Position numbers and translations under genes: made by a program
Shown here: piece by piece, positions 61,283 to 64,000 of the stretch
How positions within the stretch are numbered: position 1 is the first letter of the stretch
Layout: every line of letters begins with the position of its first letter
Origin: Azospirillum endophyticum
GTDB taxonomy: Bacteria > Pseudomonadota > Alphaproteobacteria > Azospirillales > Azospirillaceae
NCBI RefSeq assembly: GCF_016595245.1
Contig: NZ_JAENHM010000073.1
Coordinates: forward strand, 380,365 to 444,364
Reading direction: 5' to 3'
Length of the DNA stretch: 64,000 nucleotides
Notes under the pieces: generated by a model
Told to the model about the DNA's origin: nothing
The model's database searches: none
What the model saw: the letters and a program-made list of their open reading frames with translations, nothing else

Positions 61283-62716
61283 GTGCTGAAAGGCGAGGCG
61301 CATTCCGCCGGCCTGCACGGCTTCGCAGCCGCGGTCCTGCGGCTGGTGCGGACCACGGCGTTCCGGCTGGCGCTGCTCTATCTGGCGATGTTCGTGCTGT
61401 CGGTCGGGCTGATCCTGGGCGTCGTCTACCGCACCACGGCGGGCTTCCTGGAGCAGGAGATCGGCGAGACCATCGCGCTCGAGGTCGCCGGCCTGCAGGA
61501 CCATTACCGCAACTACGGACTTCCCGGCCTCGTCGAGGTGGTGCGGACGCGCAGCGCCGTGCCCAACAACAACTCCATCTATCTGCTGACCACGGCCGCG
61601 GGAAGCATCCTGGCCGGCAACCTGTCGGGCTGGCCGGCGGCGGTGCCCAATGCCAGCGGCTGGACCCATTTCAAGGTCGCCGATTACGGCGGGGTCACCG
61701 ACCGCCCGTCCACGGCACAGGCGGTGACCTTCACGCTGCCGGGACAGTTCCGCCTGCTGGTCGGGCGCGACATGAGCGAGATCGACCAGCTGCGCACCCG
61801 CATGTTCCGCTCGCTGGGTTGGATCCTGGGGGCGACCGCCCTGCTGGGGCTGGGCGGCGGGTTGCTGATGAGCCGCGGCGCCATGCGGCGGATCGAGGCG
61901 ATCAACCGCACCACCCGGCAGATCATGAGCGGCGATCTGAGCGAGCGGGTGCCGCGCTTCGGCGGCGGCGACGAGATGGACCGGCTCGCCGGAAATCTCA
62001 ACGCCATGCTGGACCGCATCGAGCGGCTGATGACCGGCATGCGGCAGGTGACCGACAGCGTGGCCCATGATCTGCGCACGCCGCTGACCCGCCTGCGCTC
62101 CCGCATCGAGCTTGCGCTGCTGCACGAGACCGAGGACCCGGAGGTCTACCGGACCGTCCTGCAGGACACGATCGCCGAGGCCGACCGGCTGCTCGCCACC
62201 TTCACCGCACTGCTGTCGATCGCCGAGGCGGAATCGGGCGCCAAGCGGCAGGACTTCGTGCCGGTCGAGCTGGCCGAGGTGGTGGAGCTGGCTGCCGACC
62301 TCTACGAACCGGTGGCCGAGGAGCGCGGGCAGCGGCTGTCGCTGGACATCCGCGCCAGGCCGACCGTCCGCGGCAACGGCCAGCTCCTGGCCCAGGCGGT
62401 GTCGAACCTGCTGGACAATGCCATCAAATACACGCCGGACGGCGGCATCATTACGCTCGTGCTCGACGGTCCGGCCCCCGGCCGTGCCGCCTGCATCGAG
62501 GTCGCCGACAATGGTCCCGGCATTCCGGCGGAGATGCGCGACAAGGTCATCCAGCGCTTCGTCCGGCTCGACACCGCGCGGGCGTCACCCGGCAACGGGC
62601 TGGGGCTCAGCCTGGTGGATGCGGTGGCGACGCTGCATGGCGCCCGGCTGGAACTGGGCGACAACGAGCCGGGGCTGAAGGTCGGTCTGGTGTTCCCGCC
62701 CGAGGCCCGGCGCTAG
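61283..62716 (+). CDS. Sensor histidine kinase
   Basis: 477 aa from GTG 61283 with a GGAGGGAGAAGG site. Membrane helices at about 27-50 and 179-199 bound a periplasmic sensor of about 125 residues. A HAMP (RTTRQIMSGDLSERVPRFGG) precedes HisKA with His262 (VAHDLRTPLTRLRSRIELAL). The ATPase has the N-box LLDNAIKYTPDGG, G1 VADNGPGIP and G2 GNGLGLSLV. Phosphorylates the adjacent regulator. Ligand not known. Confidence 0.93.
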   Translation: MLKGEAHSAGLHGFAAAVLRLVRTTAFRLALLYLAMFVLSVGLILGVVYRTTAGFLEQEIGETIALEVAGLQDHYRNYGLPGLVEVVRTRSAVPNNNSIYLLTTAAGSILAGNLSGWPAAVPNASGWTHFKVADYGGVTDRPSTAQAVTFTLPGQFRLLVGRDMSEIDQLRTRMFRSLGWILGATALLGLGGGLLMSRGAMRRIEAINRTTRQIMSGDLSERVPRFGGGDEMDRLAGNLNAMLDRIERLMTGMRQVTDSVAHDLRTPLTRLRSRIELALLHETEDPEVYRTVLQDTIAEADRLLATFTALLSIAEAESGAKRQDFVPVELAEVVELAADLYEPVAEERGQRLSLDIRARPTVRGNGQLLAQAVSNLLDNAIKYTPDGGIITLVLDGPAPGRAACIEVADNGPGIPAEMRDKVIQRFVRLDTARASPGNGLGLSLVDAVATLHGARLELGDNEPGLKVGLVFPPEARR

Positions 62717-62739
62717 CGGGCTTCCGTGCGGCGGTCAAA

Positions 62740-62768
62740 AAGAAGCCCGCCGTGAGGCGGGCTCTTCA
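62740..62768 (+). terminator. Two-component operon terminator
   Basis: GAAGCCCGCC pairs with GGCGGGCTCTTC around GTGA, with one bulge. It follows the kinase stop by about 24 bases; the downstream T-run is poor. Confidence 0.6.
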
Positions 62769-62957
62769 AGTGACATCAGCGAGAATGACTCCTTGGCGTC
62801 AAAGGTTGATATGGGCCGGCCGGAACCGCCTTCCATACTCATCTTCGGACTACCGCCGATGGCCTAGCCTGCCGACTTTCCGCAACGTTGGCGGATCCTG
62901 CGCGTTCTTCCCCCGGGGCCGTCCGCCGGGCGGTCGCAAGCGTGGGAGTTTCGAGAG

Positions 62958-64000
62958 ATGGCGACACCCAGCCGGCCAACCGCCTATCACGCCGCCACGC
63001 CCGGCGGCGGGCCGACGCAGGACGAGCCGCCGGCACGGGCCGGGCGCGGGGAACTGGCCGTCTTCACTTGGAAAGTGCTGATCGTCGCCGGGGTGGCGGC
63101 GCTGGGGATCTTCCTGTGGAAGATATCCGGCACGCTGCTGCTGATCTTCACCGGCGTGCTGTTCGCCATCCTGCTGCAGCGGCTGACCGGCTATGTGCAG
63201 CGGGGGACAGGGCTGGGCCATGGCTGGTCGCTGGCCATCGTGCTGGTGGTGCTGGTCCTGCTGGTCGGCGGCGGCGTCTGGCTGATGGGCACCTCGATGG
63301 CGGCGCAGCTCGGCCAGTTGCAGGAGCAGGTGACCAAGGCCATGGGCATGCTGCCCGACGGCTGGCGCGAGCGCATCACGGAGCAGGGCAAGGAATGGCC
63401 CTGGATGAACCAGTTGAGCAGTTTCGCCTCCGGCCTCGTCTATGTCGTCGGCGATGCCGTGGTGGTGATGTTCGCGGCGCTCTATCTGGCGGCGTCGCCG
63501 GGGGTCTACCAGCGGGGCGTGGTCCTGCTGGTGCCGCCGCGCGGCCAGAAGCGGGCCTGCGAAGTGATGGACGTCGCCGGGGACAGCCTGTGGAAATGGC
63601 TGATCGGGCAGCTCGTCGCGATGGCGGCGGTGGGAACGATGATCGCGGTCGGGCTTTGGCTGCTCGGCATCCCGTCGGCGCTGGCGCTGGGCATCGTCGC
63701 CGGGCTGCTGGAATTCATCCCGCTGGTCGGCCCCTTCCTGGCGGCGGTGCCGGCCCTGCTGATCGGCTTCGCCCAGTCGCCGCAGGACGCGCTGTGGGTC
63801 GCCGGGCTCTATCTGGTCATCCAGCAGGTCGAAGGCAACCTGATCACGCCGCTGCTGCAGAAACGGGTGGTCGACCTGCCGCCGGTGGTCACCATCGGCG
63901 CCATCGCCGCCGGCGGGGTGCTGTTCGGCATCATGGGCATGTTCCTGGCGACGCCGCTCGCCGTGGTCGTGCTGGTCCTGGTCAACCTGCTCTATATCGA
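62958..64000 (+). CDS. AI-2E family transporter, partial
   Basis: The 5' 347 codons of a gene running off the right edge. ATG 62958 has a GAGAG stretch a few bases upstream. After a hydrophilic leader, hydrophobic helices begin at about residue 38 (VLIVAGVAALGIFLWKISGT) and alternate with loops; a later helix pair contains GLLEFIPLVGPFLAAVPALL and GIVAGLLEFIP. The EGNLITPLLQKRVVDLPPVV motif near the end is the AI-2E (TqsA/PerM) family signature. Members act as permeases or channels; substrate varies. The 3' end is missing. Confidence 0.87.
   Translation, partial: MATPSRPTAYHAATPGGGPTQDEPPARAGRGELAVFTWKVLIVAGVAALGIFLWKISGTLLLIFTGVLFAILLQRLTGYVQRGTGLGHGWSLAIVLVVLVLLVGGGVWLMGTSMAAQLGQLQEQVTKAMGMLPDGWRERITEQGKEWPWMNQLSSFASGLVYVVGDAVVVMFAALYLAASPGVYQRGVVLLVPPRGQKRACEVMDVAGDSLWKWLIGQLVAMAAVGTMIAVGLWLLGIPSALALGIVAGLLEFIPLVGPFLAAVPALLIGFAQSPQDALWVAGLYLVIQQVEGNLITPLLQKRVVDLPPVVTIGAIAAGGVLFGIMGMFLATPLAVVVLVLVNLLYI

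Overview
The window is high-GC (roughly 68%) alphaproteobacterial chromosome. It most resembles Azospirillum or a close Rhodospirillales relative. The evidence is the gene order bamE / cytochrome bc1 chaperone / yceD / rpmF / plsX / fabH / ihfA / merR / tRNA-Pro, the carA <> yqeY - dnaG - rpoD - tRNA(CAT) block, a nifQ gene for nitrogenase cofactor assembly, and a chemoreceptor carrying both PAS and PilZ domains. Species assignment is an inference; no rRNA gene is present.

Layout. 1-5.9 kb: 5' end of ribD, bamE, and the translation/lipid block ending in tRNA-Pro(GGG). 5.9-10.6 kb: an accessory island with a DUF29 gene, decayed coding remnants, a HigBA toxin-antitoxin pair, an AT-rich PIN-like gene of foreign composition, a 119-bp double-hairpin element and a Cys/His protein that may be CNF/CheD-like. 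10.6-20.3 kb: ohr/ohrR with shared palindromic operators, GNAT, alpha/beta hydrolase, prmB-arsC, serA, a secreted HExxH protein, HNH, carA and yqeY. 20.3-25.4 kb: Uma2, dnaG, rpoD, tRNA. 25.4-29.7 kb: an orphan gene, a TPR/glycosyltransferase-like protein and an ECF sigma/anti-sigma pair. 29.66-31.44 kb: an IS110-family element inside a nested inverted-repeat structure. 31.4-39.6 kb: hydrolase, SRPBCC protein coupled to a zinc alcohol dehydrogenase, a secreted protein, treZ and a glycogen-debranching glucosidase. 39.6-45.8 kb: small membrane and PilZ proteins followed by cell-envelope genes (NodB deacetylase, L,D-transpeptidase, Tat-exported DUF882 peptidase). 45.9-53 kb: XRE regulator, dynamin-like GTPase, solute-binding protein, aroQ-accB-accC. 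53.4-58.6 kb: chemoreceptor, receiver protein, lipoprotein, nifQ, CoxG-like, YjbQ. 58.7-64 kb: DegP-type protease, an OmpR-type two-component system, and the 5' part of an AI-2E family permease.

Most of the window is ordinary core chromosome. The parts that deserve attention are the 6-10.5 kb island (PIN-like protein, double hairpin, CNF-like candidate), the IS110 with its highly structured 5' non-coding flank (candidate bridge RNA) sitting between diverged inverted arms, and the palindromic ATTGCGCGCAAT operators of ohr/ohrR. Dispersed CCCTCTCC-type palindromes recur at five or more intergenic places.
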